From assembly GCA_028712075.1 (NCBI GenBank), contig JAQTQX010000033.1:1-41591 (forward strand): a DNA stretch of 41,591 bases, given 5' to 3'. Positions 7,589 to 15,784 of the stretch are shown piece after piece. Source of the stretch: Desulfuromonadaceae bacterium (GTDB taxonomy: Bacteria > Desulfobacterota > Desulfuromonadia > Geobacterales > Pseudopelobacteraceae). Position 1 is the first letter of the stretch, and every line of letters starts with the position of its first letter. The notes under the pieces are model-generated. The model was not told where the DNA came from and did no database searches. It saw only the letters and a program-made list of their open reading frames with translations. The position numbers and the translations under genes are program-made.

Positions 7589-8378
7589 TTTCCCGACCGT
7601 ACCAGACAAACGTCCTGATCTTGTCCGGCGTCCCTTCGTGGCGCACGCGCAGCGCCCGGTGCGTGGCATCTACCTGGCGCCGCTCATCCTTAAGGTGTAT
7701 GAGGCGCGAATGGGACAGGTCGGGGGTCAGGAACGTCTCGACCAGCGACATGCCCGAGGTCCAGTCAGTCGGGCTATGCTGAATCAGGTTTTCAAACGTG
7801 GCGATCGTCACCACGTCTCCCGGCTCGTCAAAATCGCCCCAGTTGACGCCGTCCTTGCCCAGCCAGAGAGCCCACTGGCTCATGTCCAGGGCAAACGCCT
7901 CGCGACAGCTCTGCTTTACCTGCTGGATCAGCTGCCACACCGGTATGGTGGCGGCGGAAAAGCGGGGGAGCACCATGCCGGTCTCGCCAATCTTGCCAAC
8001 CTTCAAACCGGCCTGGCGGATGGCAAAGGCAACGATCGCCTCCGGAGTTTCATTCTCCCAGGCCTGTTTTATGTTGACCGTGGATAGCGGCTTGGATTGA
8101 TCGATTGCCCTGATTTCCAGCTGATCGGCGGTCTCGCCCGGATATCTCCGCGCTACCGTGCCGCGCCATTCCACCGGCGCCTGGTCCCGGTACCCGAAGG
8201 TGATGACGACGGGCTCATCCTCGGTGATGGCCGTGTACAGTTCACCGTCCGGATCGGGCAGGGTCACTCCGGCGCGCCCCAGGGGAAAATGCCGAAGTGA
8301 CTCGATCCACCAGCGGGGACAGCGGGTGATTTTATAATTACCGATTGTGATCTGCAGGTGCAGTCCGGATAGTTCCAT
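7581..8378 (-). CDS. Baseplate hub, gpD/gp44-like (late control D family)
   Basis: 265 residues. It starts as TAATG on the preceding stop. The order of elements fits the hub family: N-terminal beta domain (LQITIGNYKITRCPRW), GRAGVTLPDPDGELYTAI, VITFGYRDQAPVEWRGTVAR, LEIRAIDQSKPLST, then the family segment ETPEAIVAFAIRQAGLKVG and IPVWQLIQQVKQSCREAFAL. The hub trimer connects tube and spike. It is followed at once by the spike gene, as in Mu and P2. Confidence 0.75.
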   Translation of the reverse strand: MELSGLHLQITIGNYKITRCPRWWIESLRHFPLGRAGVTLPDPDGELYTAITEDEPVVITFGYRDQAPVEWRGTVARRYPGETADQLEIRAIDQSKPLSTVNIKQAWENETPEAIVAFAIRQAGLKVGKIGETGMVLPRFSAATIPVWQLIQQVKQSCREAFALDMSQWALWLGKDGVNWGDFDEPGDVVTIATFENLIQHSPTDWTSGMSLVETFLTPDLSHSRLIHLKDERRQVDATHRALRVRHEGTPDKIRTFVWYGRENG

Positions 8379-9046
8379 TAGTTTTTCCCGTACCGGCCAT
8401 CGTTAAAGCCCTGCATTCCTGCCCCTAATAGTGTGTCGTCCTTGGCTATCGCTGGGGCGAGGGCCGGTTTTGCTGTGGTTTTTGGGGCGGCCGCCGGGGC
8501 AGTTGTGCTCGCGGCGGTTTCCCGTTTTGCCACCGCCGGCATATGTTCGACAAAGGTCAGCGTGGCCCGTATTACGTCGCTCTGATCATCCTCGTCGGAT
8601 TGCAGGCCGTAGAATACCAGCCGTGTCACGCCCCTGGCCTGGAGATGTTTGTTCGTAATATCGTAGATCTTCGGGAGTGCTTTTTCAGGCCCGTCACCAT
8701 CTTTGAAAAACTTGTTGATGATTTTGAGCTTGGCGTAACAGTCGCTTATCGTTTCGGTTTGCGGGTCCTGGTCGCAGAGGAGATCCAGGACAATCTTGAC
8801 CTCGGTATCGTCCCACCCCATGGGTGTCTTTTTTGTGCCGCTCTGGGCATCGCGCTCGGCCTTATCGAACTTGACCCCCGCATTGGTCGTCATCGAGACC
8901 AAAATGCCGGGGAGCGGTTGGCCGGCCAGCTTGACTTCACCGGCATCAAAATCGAGAAAGATGTCGATCAGGTTGGACTTTTTTTTCTCAGCCGGTTTAG
9001 CGGGCGCGGCAGTTGGGATTGACGTGGGTACAGGGAGGCTAGGCAT
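8378..9046 (-). CDS. Tail-tube initiator/baseplate hub-associated protein
   Basis: 222 residues from the second of two adjacent ATGs (9046), which lies six bases after GGAGG. The 9049 ATG is only three bases away. The first 40 residues are Pro/Ala/Lys rich. A folded domain follows (IDIFLDFDAGEVKLAGQPLP, then GWDDTEVKIVLDLLCDQ and ALPKIYDITNKHLQARGV). Then comes a low-complexity TAASTTAPAAAPKTTAKPA linker. Its position between tape measure and hub is that of Mu gp43 (N). The fold is not confidently assigned. Confidence 0.5.
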   Translation of the reverse strand: MPSLPVPTSIPTAAPAKPAEKKKSNLIDIFLDFDAGEVKLAGQPLPGILVSMTTNAGVKFDKAERDAQSGTKKTPMGWDDTEVKIVLDLLCDQDPQTETISDCYAKLKIINKFFKDGDGPEKALPKIYDITNKHLQARGVTRLVFYGLQSDEDDQSDVIRATLTFVEHMPAVAKRETAASTTAPAAAPKTTAKPALAPAIAKDDTLLGAGMQGFNDGRYGKN

Positions 9047-11456
9047 CATGTCCCTCCACCAGCGCCTGGAGCTGGGCAATGAAGTCTCTGGCGTCCGAGA
9101 CGCCGGAGAGATGGACGGTCAGGCTTTGGATCACTATCGATTTTCCGCCCGATTGCGTGCTGGCTCCCGATTCGGCAGCCGCTTGCCTGGCTAATGTTGG
9201 TAAGCTGATAGATGGCGGTGTCAGGGTTTCCAGTGTCGGCAGCTTCGGCATATCCGCCAGGGCCGGAGTGATGCCGACCGTGGTGACCAGCGCGGCGCCC
9301 GCCAGGGCATTGGCCATGGTTTGGCGCAGCCCGCCCGCTTCGCCGGTGATCCCCTCGCCCAGGGTGGTCATGATCCGCGATCCGGAGAGGGTCAGCTGGG
9401 ACAGTGGCCCCTCCTTGGCGTCGGAGAACGGGAGCAGGTTCCGGACTTTGTCAAAAACTTCTGAGATAGCGTCATAAGGGCCGGAGGCTACTGATTTAAT
9501 GCCATCCACCAGCGTGCCGATGATCTTCTGGCCGGAGGTGTAGAGCCCCTGAAAAATGGGGGCAATAGCATCTAAAACACCGGAGAAAGCAGCATACACG
9601 GCGGGGCCGATTTGGGCCAAAATACTGACAATGGCATTGTATGCTCCGGTAAATGCGCCTGATATTGCGCTGCCGATGCTAGGTAACGCACCGACAACGG
9701 CGTCATACGCCCGGCCGATAACATCTCCGGCCATTTGTATCAAGCCATATAGTGAATCATATCCCCGCATGATAAAACCGATAGAGAAGCCAATGGCATA
9801 TGCCAACGCCTGAAATCCGGCCTTGACGTTAATTGAATGGTTGTAGAGCCAGACAAACCCGGCCACAACCGCCGCTATCGCGGCCGGAATCCAGAACAGC
9901 GGATTGGTGGCCACCGCAACCGCCAGCCCCCAGAACGCCTTGGTCATGTTTAACAAAGCCGGGATGGTTCCGACGTTGATTGCGACTGCCCATGCCCGGA
10001 AACCGAACGCTACCCTTTGCAGCCATGCCAATGTTGAAGCTGCCGAAAGAGTGCCCAATCTGCTGATAACAACTGTCAGGCTTGTGCGTAACAACAAGAG
10101 GCTATCGTGGGCCAGCGCCACACCGCCCGCCATTTTGACAAACAGCGTGCCGCCGATGCCGATGGCGAGCAGCAGCCCGCCCGCAGCCAGGGCGGTGGCC
10201 GTCAGGGCGACGGCAACCCCGGCGATAATCCCGGAGGTCTTAGGATTGGCCACAATCCACGAATCCAGCTTTCCGGCCAGATTATTCATGGTTTTCATGA
10301 TACCGGTCAGACCGGCAACCTTGGTTATTACGCCGCCTATATGGGCAACCACGTTCGAGATCGTCCCGGTCAACGTCTCCCACTGCATCTTGGAACCGGA
10401 CATGATCTCGTTGATTTTGGTCTGCATGTCCGCCTGCTCTTTCATCTTCAGCAGCATTTGGTCAAACCCGGTCACACCTTTCTCGATGAAAACCGACAGC
10501 GGGCGGGATGCCTCCTGACCGAACAGCTTTGACAACACCAGTAATTGATTCTGTGGATTGAGCTTTCTCAGTTTTTCCATCTCGCCCATCATGGCCCTGA
10601 TGCCGACAAAATTGCCGCCGCCGTCGAACAGATTGAGTTTGATACCCTTGGCGTTCAACAACGGCGCAATTTCCTTCATCATCTTTTTGCCGTCCAGTTT
10701 ATTGCCGATCTCGGCAAAACGGCTCATCGCCATGGCAAAATTTGTCCCGGCCGGGCTGCCTTCGATAGCGGAAGTTGCCATCATGCCGATCGCGGCGCTC
10801 ACGTCACGACCGGCTTCCAATCCCTGCACTCGCAACATCTTAAGAGTCGAGCCCATGTATTTTAATGATTCGGCCATGTCGGTGACGTTAACTCCGGCCG
10901 CGCCTTTGAGCCGTTGCAGGATATCCATGAACGGCACCGCCTCGACGTCGGCAATACCCAGGGCCTCGGTGAACTTGGCCACGTGGGTTGCTGCCTGGGC
11001 GAACGGCACCTTCATCAGGACCGCGAACTTTGCAGCCGCTTCCCCCATGCCGCCCAGGATCACGTTAGTCTGCACCCCCTGCTCGCGCAGCGCAGTGAAC
11101 ATTTGCAGCATGTCCTTGGTGCTGCCGGGCAGGGACGTCCCAAGGTTTTCAGCGAGGGTATTGAGCTTTTCGTATTCCGCGCCGACCTGCCCGGTGGAAT
11201 TCATCAGCATGGTACGCAGGCCAAGCTGAGCCTCTTCAAGATTCGCAAACTGGGTTACGGCCACGCCGAGGCCGAGCGCCCCGGCAACCCCGGCGCCGGC
11301 AACCCACGCGCCGTATTCCTTGAAGCGATCAAATACCGGCTGGAGCGCTTCGGCCCGGCGGGCAAAGTCGTCTATTACCATTTTCATACGATTGACCGGT
11401 CCTGAAACCATGTCAGTCACTTTGAGTAATATGCCGAGTGCGAAGATTGATTCCAT
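9039..11456 (-). CDS. Tail tape measure protein
   Basis: 805 residues. The N-terminal 380 residues contain the phage tape-measure core (LEEAQLGLRTMLMNSTGQVG, GKKMMKEIAPLLNAKGIKL, NQLLVLSKLFGQEASRPLSV). Two hydrophobic stretches follow (IIAGVAVALTATALAAGGL and IAAVVAGFVWLYN). Then comes the Gly/Ala-rich repeated segment (GALPSIGSAISGAFTGAYNA) typical of these proteins. At about 0.15 nm per residue this predicts a tail near 120 nm. It follows the frameshifted chaperone gene as in other long-tailed phages. Confidence 0.95.
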   Translation of the reverse strand: MESIFALGILLKVTDMVSGPVNRMKMVIDDFARRAEALQPVFDRFKEYGAWVAGAGVAGALGLGVAVTQFANLEEAQLGLRTMLMNSTGQVGAEYEKLNTLAENLGTSLPGSTKDMLQMFTALREQGVQTNVILGGMGEAAAKFAVLMKVPFAQAATHVAKFTEALGIADVEAVPFMDILQRLKGAAGVNVTDMAESLKYMGSTLKMLRVQGLEAGRDVSAAIGMMATSAIEGSPAGTNFAMAMSRFAEIGNKLDGKKMMKEIAPLLNAKGIKLNLFDGGGNFVGIRAMMGEMEKLRKLNPQNQLLVLSKLFGQEASRPLSVFIEKGVTGFDQMLLKMKEQADMQTKINEIMSGSKMQWETLTGTISNVVAHIGGVITKVAGLTGIMKTMNNLAGKLDSWIVANPKTSGIIAGVAVALTATALAAGGLLLAIGIGGTLFVKMAGGVALAHDSLLLLRTSLTVVISRLGTLSAASTLAWLQRVAFGFRAWAVAINVGTIPALLNMTKAFWGLAVAVATNPLFWIPAAIAAVVAGFVWLYNHSINVKAGFQALAYAIGFSIGFIMRGYDSLYGLIQMAGDVIGRAYDAVVGALPSIGSAISGAFTGAYNAIVSILAQIGPAVYAAFSGVLDAIAPIFQGLYTSGQKIIGTLVDGIKSVASGPYDAISEVFDKVRNLLPFSDAKEGPLSQLTLSGSRIMTTLGEGITGEAGGLRQTMANALAGAALVTTVGITPALADMPKLPTLETLTPPSISLPTLARQAAAESGASTQSGGKSIVIQSLTVHLSGVSDARDFIAQLQALVEGHDA

Positions 11457-11602
11457 GCTGTTCTCCAGGGCTTTTTACGTTTTTATCAAAACATTCTTGG
11501 GATTATCGACTGGTGAAAAAGTCCCGGCGCCGTTGGAGATCGAGGAGATTTGGGAGCTCAAATCCAATATCCTCGCTGGCGCCGGAACAACCGGACTATT
11601 TT

Positions 11603-12111
11603 TTACTTCCCCCCCAGGGCCCTGCCGATAGCCGTGGCCATCATCGATATCTCGCGCTCTTCCAACCAGAGCGCCTCTGTGTATTGCTGCTGCAGTGTGT
11701 CGAGATCCTGACCCGGCTCGGTGTGCAGGTAATGCCGGATCAGGAGCCCCATTTGCTGGATGACGTTGTTCTTCAGCTCCTCGCGAAGCTCTACAACTTT
11801 TTTGTCGCGAAATCCTCATTCATGCCGACCGCACCCTGCAGCGCCGAGTTAAGCGCGACCATGCGGCCGGGTTGCGCCTGAAATTCGGTAGACAGCTCCT
11901 CACTTGTAGGTGCAATCGCCATTTCTATGACCAGGTTGCGCGCTGCCTGGGCAGCCTTACCTTTGGTGGCCGTGGCAATAAACCTGTTGATATCGGCGGT
12001 GCCGGGCTTCTGAAAATAGTATTTTTCTTCGTTGTCGCCGGTCAGTTCCAGTACCGTGATGCCTTTGGCCTGTGCTTCAAGTACTGCTTTCGGTAATGCG
12101 GATGGTGCCAT
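11603..12111 (-). CDS. Tail assembly chaperone, -1 frameshift product
   Basis: A 169-residue fusion is predicted. Reading zero frame from ATG 12111 through residue 105 (the second Lys of KK), then slipping one base back on A_AAA_AAG, gives VVELREELKNNVIQQMGLLI, then LDTLQQQYTEALWLEEREIS, and MATAIGRALGGK before TAA at 11603-11605. This second frame is coherent protein, and without it the 335 bp before the tape measure gene would be empty. It is the counterpart of lambda gpG-T and the P2 E/E' product, which load the tape measure before tube polymerisation. Confidence 0.85.
11775..11817 (-). promoter_or_regulatory. Programmed -1 ribosomal frameshift signal
   Basis: On the minus strand, the heptamer A_AAA_AAG (11803-11797) lies in the reading frame as ACA AAA AAG. 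A GAGG at 11817-11814 ends ten bases before it, the dnaX-like spacing of a stimulatory Shine-Dalgarno element. Six bases after it begins a 6-bp stem, AGCTTC (11790-11785) and GGAGCT (11780-11775), closed by a GCGA tetraloop. All three elements of the E. coli-type signal are present. Confidence 0.85.
11791..12111 (-). CDS. Tail assembly chaperone, zero-frame product
   Basis: 106 residues, start ATG 12111 with AAGGAG at the right distance. The longer open frame begins inside a palindromic repeat and is rejected. The protein is MAPSALPKAVLEAQAKGITV, then EEKYYFQKPGTADINRFIA, ending GMNEDFATKKL, in the size range of gpG-type chaperones. It stops at 11791, just six bases after the slippery site, so most ribosomes make this short form. 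It lies between tail tube and tape measure genes, the invariant location for this function. Confidence 0.85.
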   Translation of the reverse strand: MAPSALPKAVLEAQAKGITVLELTGDNEEKYYFQKPGTADINRFIATATKGKAAQAARNLVIEMAIAPTSEELSTEFQAQPGRMVALNSALQGAVGMNEDFATKKL

Positions 12112-12153
12112 GTGTTTCTCCTTTTTGTTTTTGGTGTGGTAAGGCGTCAATCC

Positions 12154-12231
12154 TAACCCCTCCCCGGCCCTCCCCTTATCAAGGGAGGGAGACAACCTCC
12201 CCCCTGATAAGGGGGGAACGAGGGGGGTTGG
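12154..12231. repeat. Palindromic interspersed repeat (REP-like)
   Basis: The 126 bp gap between tail tube and chaperone genes is mostly an imperfect palindrome. The left arm begins TAACCCCTCCCCGG, with an inner TCCCCTTATCAAGGGAGGG hairpin. The right arm has CCCCCCTGATAAGGGGGG and ends GAGGGGGGTTGG. The CTAACCCCTCCC edge is shared with copies at 20188-20245 and beside 32986-33006. It may act as an mRNA stabiliser or attenuator between tube and chaperone. Confidence 0.7.
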
Positions 12232-12237
12232 TGTAGT

Positions 12238-12693
12238 TTACAGCAAACCTTTCGGCACCAGGGCCGGGACATAACCCCAGAGGATCGGGGCGATGACCTT
12301 CAGGTCGTATTTGCGGACGCCGGCATTGTCATCACCCTGTTTCGCGCCGGATGACGTCTTGACGATCTTGCAGAGCGGCAGAACATCGGTAATCGTCGGC
12401 ATCCCATCAGCCGCATAGCAGACGATGATCGGGAACGGCAGGCCGTTGTAAATACCGCCGCCGCCCGAGGCCGCGAGCAGGATACTCAGCCGCTCCGCTT
12501 CATCGATGTCCAGCTCCATCTTTGCCGTGGCCTTATAGTTCTTCCGGCCGTAGCCCCTGGGGAGACTCCCCTTGCCATAGCGCTCCTCGATCGGGCGCTC
12601 ATCGTCATAATCGATGTTGGTCACACCGATCGTCACACCGCTGGGGAGCGTGATCGTCACGCCTTCCCAGTCATACAGAGTTCCATTAATCAT
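12238..12693 (-). CDS. Tail tube protein (Mu gpM-like)
   Basis: 151 residues, start ATG 12693 behind AGGAGG. The family elements are clear: LYDWEGVTITLPSGVTIGVT, then RPIEERYGKGSLPRGYGRKN, YKATAKMELDIDEAERL, and IVCYAADGMPTITDVLPLCK. It polymerises as the inner tube of the contractile tail. It lies directly downstream of the sheath gene, as in Mu. It is separated from the chaperone by the repeat described at 12154. Confidence 0.85.
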   Translation of the reverse strand: MINGTLYDWEGVTITLPSGVTIGVTNIDYDDERPIEERYGKGSLPRGYGRKNYKATAKMELDIDEAERLSILLAASGGGGIYNGLPFPIIVCYAADGMPTITDVLPLCKIVKTSSGAKQGDDNAGVRKYDLKVIAPILWGYVPALVPKGLL

Positions 12694-12712
12694 TGTGAAA
12701 CCTCCTGAATCT

Positions 12713-12750
12713 TAAAGTCCCCCTTTAAGAAAGGGGGATTTAGGGGGATT
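12713..12750. repeat. Short palindromic repeat at the sheath stop codon
   Basis: The sequence TTAAAGTCCCCCTTTAAG followed by AAAGGGGGATTTAGGGGG forms a CCCCCTTT/AAAGGGGG stem immediately after the tail sheath stop. The AAATCCCCCTAAATCCCCC type of element is a common interspersed repeat of bacterial chromosomes. It differs from the CTAACCCC family seen elsewhere here. It could lower read-through from the sheath gene into the tube gene. Confidence 0.55.
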
Positions 12751-14435
12751 TATGACTTCAGCCTCGGGTCGAACGCGGAGCCGCTGTAGGCATAGTTGGC
12801 GAACAGCTTGATGCTCCGGATGATCGGAATGCCGATCAGGGTCATCTCCACGGCGACACCGTTATTTACGATGTCCTGGCCGTCGGGAATAGCAATCTTA
12901 TGACCGGCCATTTCCTGCGGTACGGCCCTGACCATGACGTTGAGGGCATTCTCGATGTTGACCCGGAGATACGCCAGACCGGAGGCGTCAGCCCCGAGGA
13001 TGGCATCACCGGCTTCGTCGTACATCGACTTGAGCGCGGCGATCCTGGCCAGGCGGACACCCTTGAATACCACCCGCAATACCGTCAGGAACTGGTAATC
13101 GCTGGTCGCATCGGCCATGGTCCGCTCATCGCCCCAGTAGACTCCGGAGAGTCCGGCGTACCGCTTGGCGGTGATGTATCCGGCGGCTTCCAGCACCGCC
13201 TGGTGAGCGTCGGCGTACAGGCTCGGCAGGGTCAACTGGCTGATGTTGCCGTCCCTGACCCTCCCCAGCGCCCGCATGACCGGGATAGCCATGAGCCGCC
13301 CGGCGGCCAGACCGGCGCCGTTCCGTGTAAGCCGTTTGCCAGTGCTGTCCGAAATCTCGCCGAACGCCGAGACCACGGCGACAAAGCGACCCGCGAACCC
13401 CTGTTTTTCCGCGATCAGGGCGGCGGTCCAGTCGTCGATCGATTCATCGTCGAACGGCAGCCGGGTCTCGGTAATGAAAAAGGTTGGACGATGCGCGTTC
13501 CAGAGGACATCGGCTTGCGCCTGCAGCGCGGCCCAGTCGCTCGAATCCGACGGGGCGGCCACGTAAATGAACTCCACGTCATAGAGGGAGAGCGGTGTCT
13601 CGAGTGCATCGAGCACGCTGGTCACGCTCGGTACCGGAGCGAGAATGTTGAAGCTGTAGGTATCCCCGGCCACGGCGTTCTCGGCCGGATGCGTGATGGT
13701 AACGCCGGTGGTACCGATAGCGATCGCACCGTCGACCGGGATTGTTTTGGTTGTTCCCCAGCTGTCGCCGCCGTCCAGTGACAACCGGTAGGTACCGACA
13801 TTGCGGGCGCCGGCCGTCATAACCTGAACAATTACATCGGCAGCGGCCGTGACCGTTCCGGATGCGGTAAGCACCGGCCCGGTACCGACCTGCGTGATCG
13901 GCCCGATCGGAGCGCGGACCGTGAATGTATATTCGTCATCCGCCACCAGATCACCGGCAGCCAGGGCCAGGGTGGCGCCGGTTGCGCCGATGGCGATCTG
14001 GCCGTTTTCGGGTACTTCGGCAGGCGCGCCATAGACGGCGCCGCCGTCGAGGCTGACCTTGGCGGTTGCCACGCCGATAGCGCCACCTACCACGATCATG
14101 ACCTTTACATCGGCATTGGCAACCGGCACGCCGCTGGCAGATCCGATCGGACCGTCGCCGATCAACTCCACCGGGGTAATATAGCCGCCGGCCGCGCCGG
14201 TGACCGGCACCGCGATGACAACCGGATTCTGACCGCCGGTGGCGAACAGATCGCGCAGCTTGTCAACCAGGGGCCCGACGCCCAACAGGGCGGTCAGGTC
14301 GCTCGACTTGCCGAGCAGATAGCCGCGCCCCACTTCGCCGGTCGAACAGACCCCGGCCACGATACAGGCTCCGGAGACGCCGCCGGGGGCGATGCCGCTC
14401 GTGCCGTCCACTAAAAACTCCATTACATCCTTCAT
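12750..14435 (-). CDS. Tail sheath protein (Mu gpL-like)
   Basis: 561 residues. The N-terminus (MKDVMEFLVDGTSGIAPGGV) and the C-terminal domain (TSDYQFLTVLRVVFKGVRLA, YLRVNIENALNVMVRAVPQE) are the conserved polymerising parts of contractile sheaths. Residues 93-176 and 184-267 are two copies of one beta domain (KVSLDGGAVYGAPAEVPENG versus RLSLDGGDSWGTTKTIPVDG, ending YTFTVRAP and YSFNILAP). This domain is probably exposed on the sheath surface. The order sheath then tube is standard. Confidence 0.92.
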   Translation of the reverse strand: MKDVMEFLVDGTSGIAPGGVSGACIVAGVCSTGEVGRGYLLGKSSDLTALLGVGPLVDKLRDLFATGGQNPVVIAVPVTGAAGGYITPVELIGDGPIGSASGVPVANADVKVMIVVGGAIGVATAKVSLDGGAVYGAPAEVPENGQIAIGATGATLALAAGDLVADDEYTFTVRAPIGPITQVGTGPVLTASGTVTAAADVIVQVMTAGARNVGTYRLSLDGGDSWGTTKTIPVDGAIAIGTTGVTITHPAENAVAGDTYSFNILAPVPSVTSVLDALETPLSLYDVEFIYVAAPSDSSDWAALQAQADVLWNAHRPTFFITETRLPFDDESIDDWTAALIAEKQGFAGRFVAVVSAFGEISDSTGKRLTRNGAGLAAGRLMAIPVMRALGRVRDGNISQLTLPSLYADAHQAVLEAAGYITAKRYAGLSGVYWGDERTMADATSDYQFLTVLRVVFKGVRLARIAALKSMYDEAGDAILGADASGLAYLRVNIENALNVMVRAVPQEMAGHKIAIPDGQDIVNNGVAVEMTLIGIPIIRSIKLFANYAYSGSAFDPRLKS

Positions 14436-14663
14436 TTAGATCCTCCCCCCGCCCATCGGGCGATTTTCGAATGCATCCATGGCTCCGGTAAATTCGGCCG
14501 TGGTCACCTGTTTTCCTTCGGACCACCCCTTGGCACGGCAGAGCCCGGCCACATGTGCGCTTGATAGTCCGGATAGCGCGGCAAGCTCGGTAACGGGGTG
14601 CAGGGTCTCGGCCGGTTCCGGTTTTGGCGCCACCATCGTGGCGGGCCTGTTTTTATGTTTCAT
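14436..14663 (-). CDS. Small protein between tail terminator and sheath
   Basis: 75 residues with a GGAGACGATG-type site upstream. It starts MKHKNRPATMVAPKPEPAET. The rest has the look of a short helical domain: VTELAALSGLSSAHVAGLCR, AKGWSEGKQVTTAEF, then ENRPMGGGRI. It ends one base before the sheath start. Mu has a small gene (gp38/DUF2635) at this place, but the sequence differs and I would not equate them. Confidence 0.5.
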   Translation of the reverse strand: MKHKNRPATMVAPKPEPAETLHPVTELAALSGLSSAHVAGLCRAKGWSEGKQVTTAEFTGAMDAFENRPMGGGRI

Positions 14664-14702
14664 CGTCGTCTCCTTTTGATGCGATATCGGCGCGTGACGC
14701 GC

Positions 14703-15305
14703 CTATAAAACCGTGGGTGTTATGGTCACGCCGGGGATGATCGGCGTTGTGTCCGTTTTCTGGATGCCGCCTTTAAACTCCACCCTGATGATCGCCAGGA
14801 TCGGCCGGGAGAGCTTGCGCTCCATCTCGACATCAGAGTCCCAGGGGCGGGCTATTTCCTGCGGTTCGGCCAGAATCGCGCTATTGTCGGCATCCGCGAA
14901 TAGTTTGTGATCCGACACCGCCTGTTGAAACTGTTCGGCCAGGCCGATACTTTCACCGCTCCCCCAGAGCTCATCACCGGAGAGGCCGTAGAGCAGACAG
15001 CGGAAGGTGATCTCCCGGTTGAAGCGGCGACGGATCCGCGTGTATTTCGCCGGCACGGTCGGCTCGCCTTCGGCCTCGACCGCCGCGGCCCGGACCGAAG
15101 AGATCAGCTTGCCGAATTTTCGGCTGCGATCGATAAGCGGCAGGCAGCACACGGCATAATCGTTGTCTTTCAGGAAGTCCCTGGGGAGATCTTCGAAAAA
15201 GATATTCCTGTCCGGATCATCACCCCGGTACGGGTTTGTGTAGCCGTCCGCAAGGAGGAGCCCGGTCAGGCGATCGCGTAAATATTTTTGGCAGGCGAGC
15301 ATCAT
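14703..15305 (-). CDS. Tail terminator / Mu gp37-like
   Basis: 200 residues. Its start overlaps the previous stop as ATGA. The visible elements are CQKYLRDRLTGLLLADGY, NIFFEDLPRDFLKDNDYAV, then RRRFNREITFRCLLYGLSGD, matching the general plan of the head-proximal tail terminator that caps the tube and sheath. It lies between the gpG-like virion morphogenesis gene and the sheath gene, where Mu gp37 is found. Confidence 0.6.
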   Translation of the reverse strand: MMLACQKYLRDRLTGLLLADGYTNPYRGDDPDRNIFFEDLPRDFLKDNDYAVCCLPLIDRSRKFGKLISSVRAAAVEAEGEPTVPAKYTRIRRRFNREITFRCLLYGLSGDELWGSGESIGLAEQFQQAVSDHKLFADADNSAILAEPQEIARPWDSDVEMERKLSRPILAIIRVEFKGGIQKTDTTPIIPGVTITPTVL

Positions 15306-15784
15306 TTTTTGAAGACCTCGATGGCTATTCCCTTCAGCGCTTTCACGATTGACGGCTTCATCTCTTTAAAGGTCGGCTCCCACAGTTTGCGCGGCGGGAT
15401 CTTCTTGCCGTCGTTTTTCGGTTGTTCGTGGATCAGGGCAATATCGGTCAGGTCGCCGCCGTCCTTGCTCTTCACGCCCCGTTTTACCCCCACCGCGCCT
15501 TGAAAATCGTCGGGCTGGTGTGTGGTGATGTTGGAGTACATCTGGTTGGTGGCGCGGAGGATGTCCGGAGACAACTTCTTGCGGCTCTTTTTGGCCGCAT
15601 ATTTTTCATTCAGCGCCGGCCAGTCGAGATCCTGTTTGTCGATATGGCCGAGCACCTTCGCCTCGATCTTTTTTAACTGGCCGCCGATAGCGCGCCTGCT
15701 CTCGGTGTGCAATTTCGGGTTTGTCTGTTTGAGCACCTGTTTCAGCCGGTTCCAGTCGCCGGTCAGTTCGACCGATCTGCTCAC
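15302..15784 (-). CDS. Virion morphogenesis protein (Mu gpG / P2 gpS-like)
   Basis: 160 residues. The family signature is DLDWPALNEKYAAKKSRKKL, then LRATNQMYSNITTH and VGVKRGVKSKDGGDLTDIAL, ending PPRKLWEPTFKEMKPSIVKA. P2 gpS acts in tail completion, and Mu gpG homologs lie among head-tail joining genes. The start overlaps the previous stop by 4 bp. The order connector, connector, gpG-like, terminator fits Mu-like genomes, although in Mu itself G lies further upstream. Confidence 0.75.
   Translation of the reverse strand: MSRSVELTGDWNRLKQVLKQTNPKLHTESRRAIGGQLKKIEAKVLGHIDKQDLDWPALNEKYAAKKSRKKLSPDILRATNQMYSNITTHQPDDFQGAVGVKRGVKSKDGGDLTDIALIHEQPKNDGKKIPPRKLWEPTFKEMKPSIVKALKGIAIEVFKK

Noticed and set aside
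11475..11819. Minus-strand frame of 114 codons beside the frameshift site
   Set aside because: It is not the -1 frame after the slippery heptamer. Counting the seven G residues near 11609-11615 shows that the true -1 frame ends at 11603.
12112..12195. Upstream extension of the tail chaperone frame
   Set aside because: The added residues are encoded by the palindromic repeat, and the real start at 12111 has a good ribosome site.
12900..13781. Plus-strand open frame of 293 codons opposite the tail sheath
   Set aside because: The sheath on the minus strand is certain. The opposing frame has no ribosome site and shadow-like composition.
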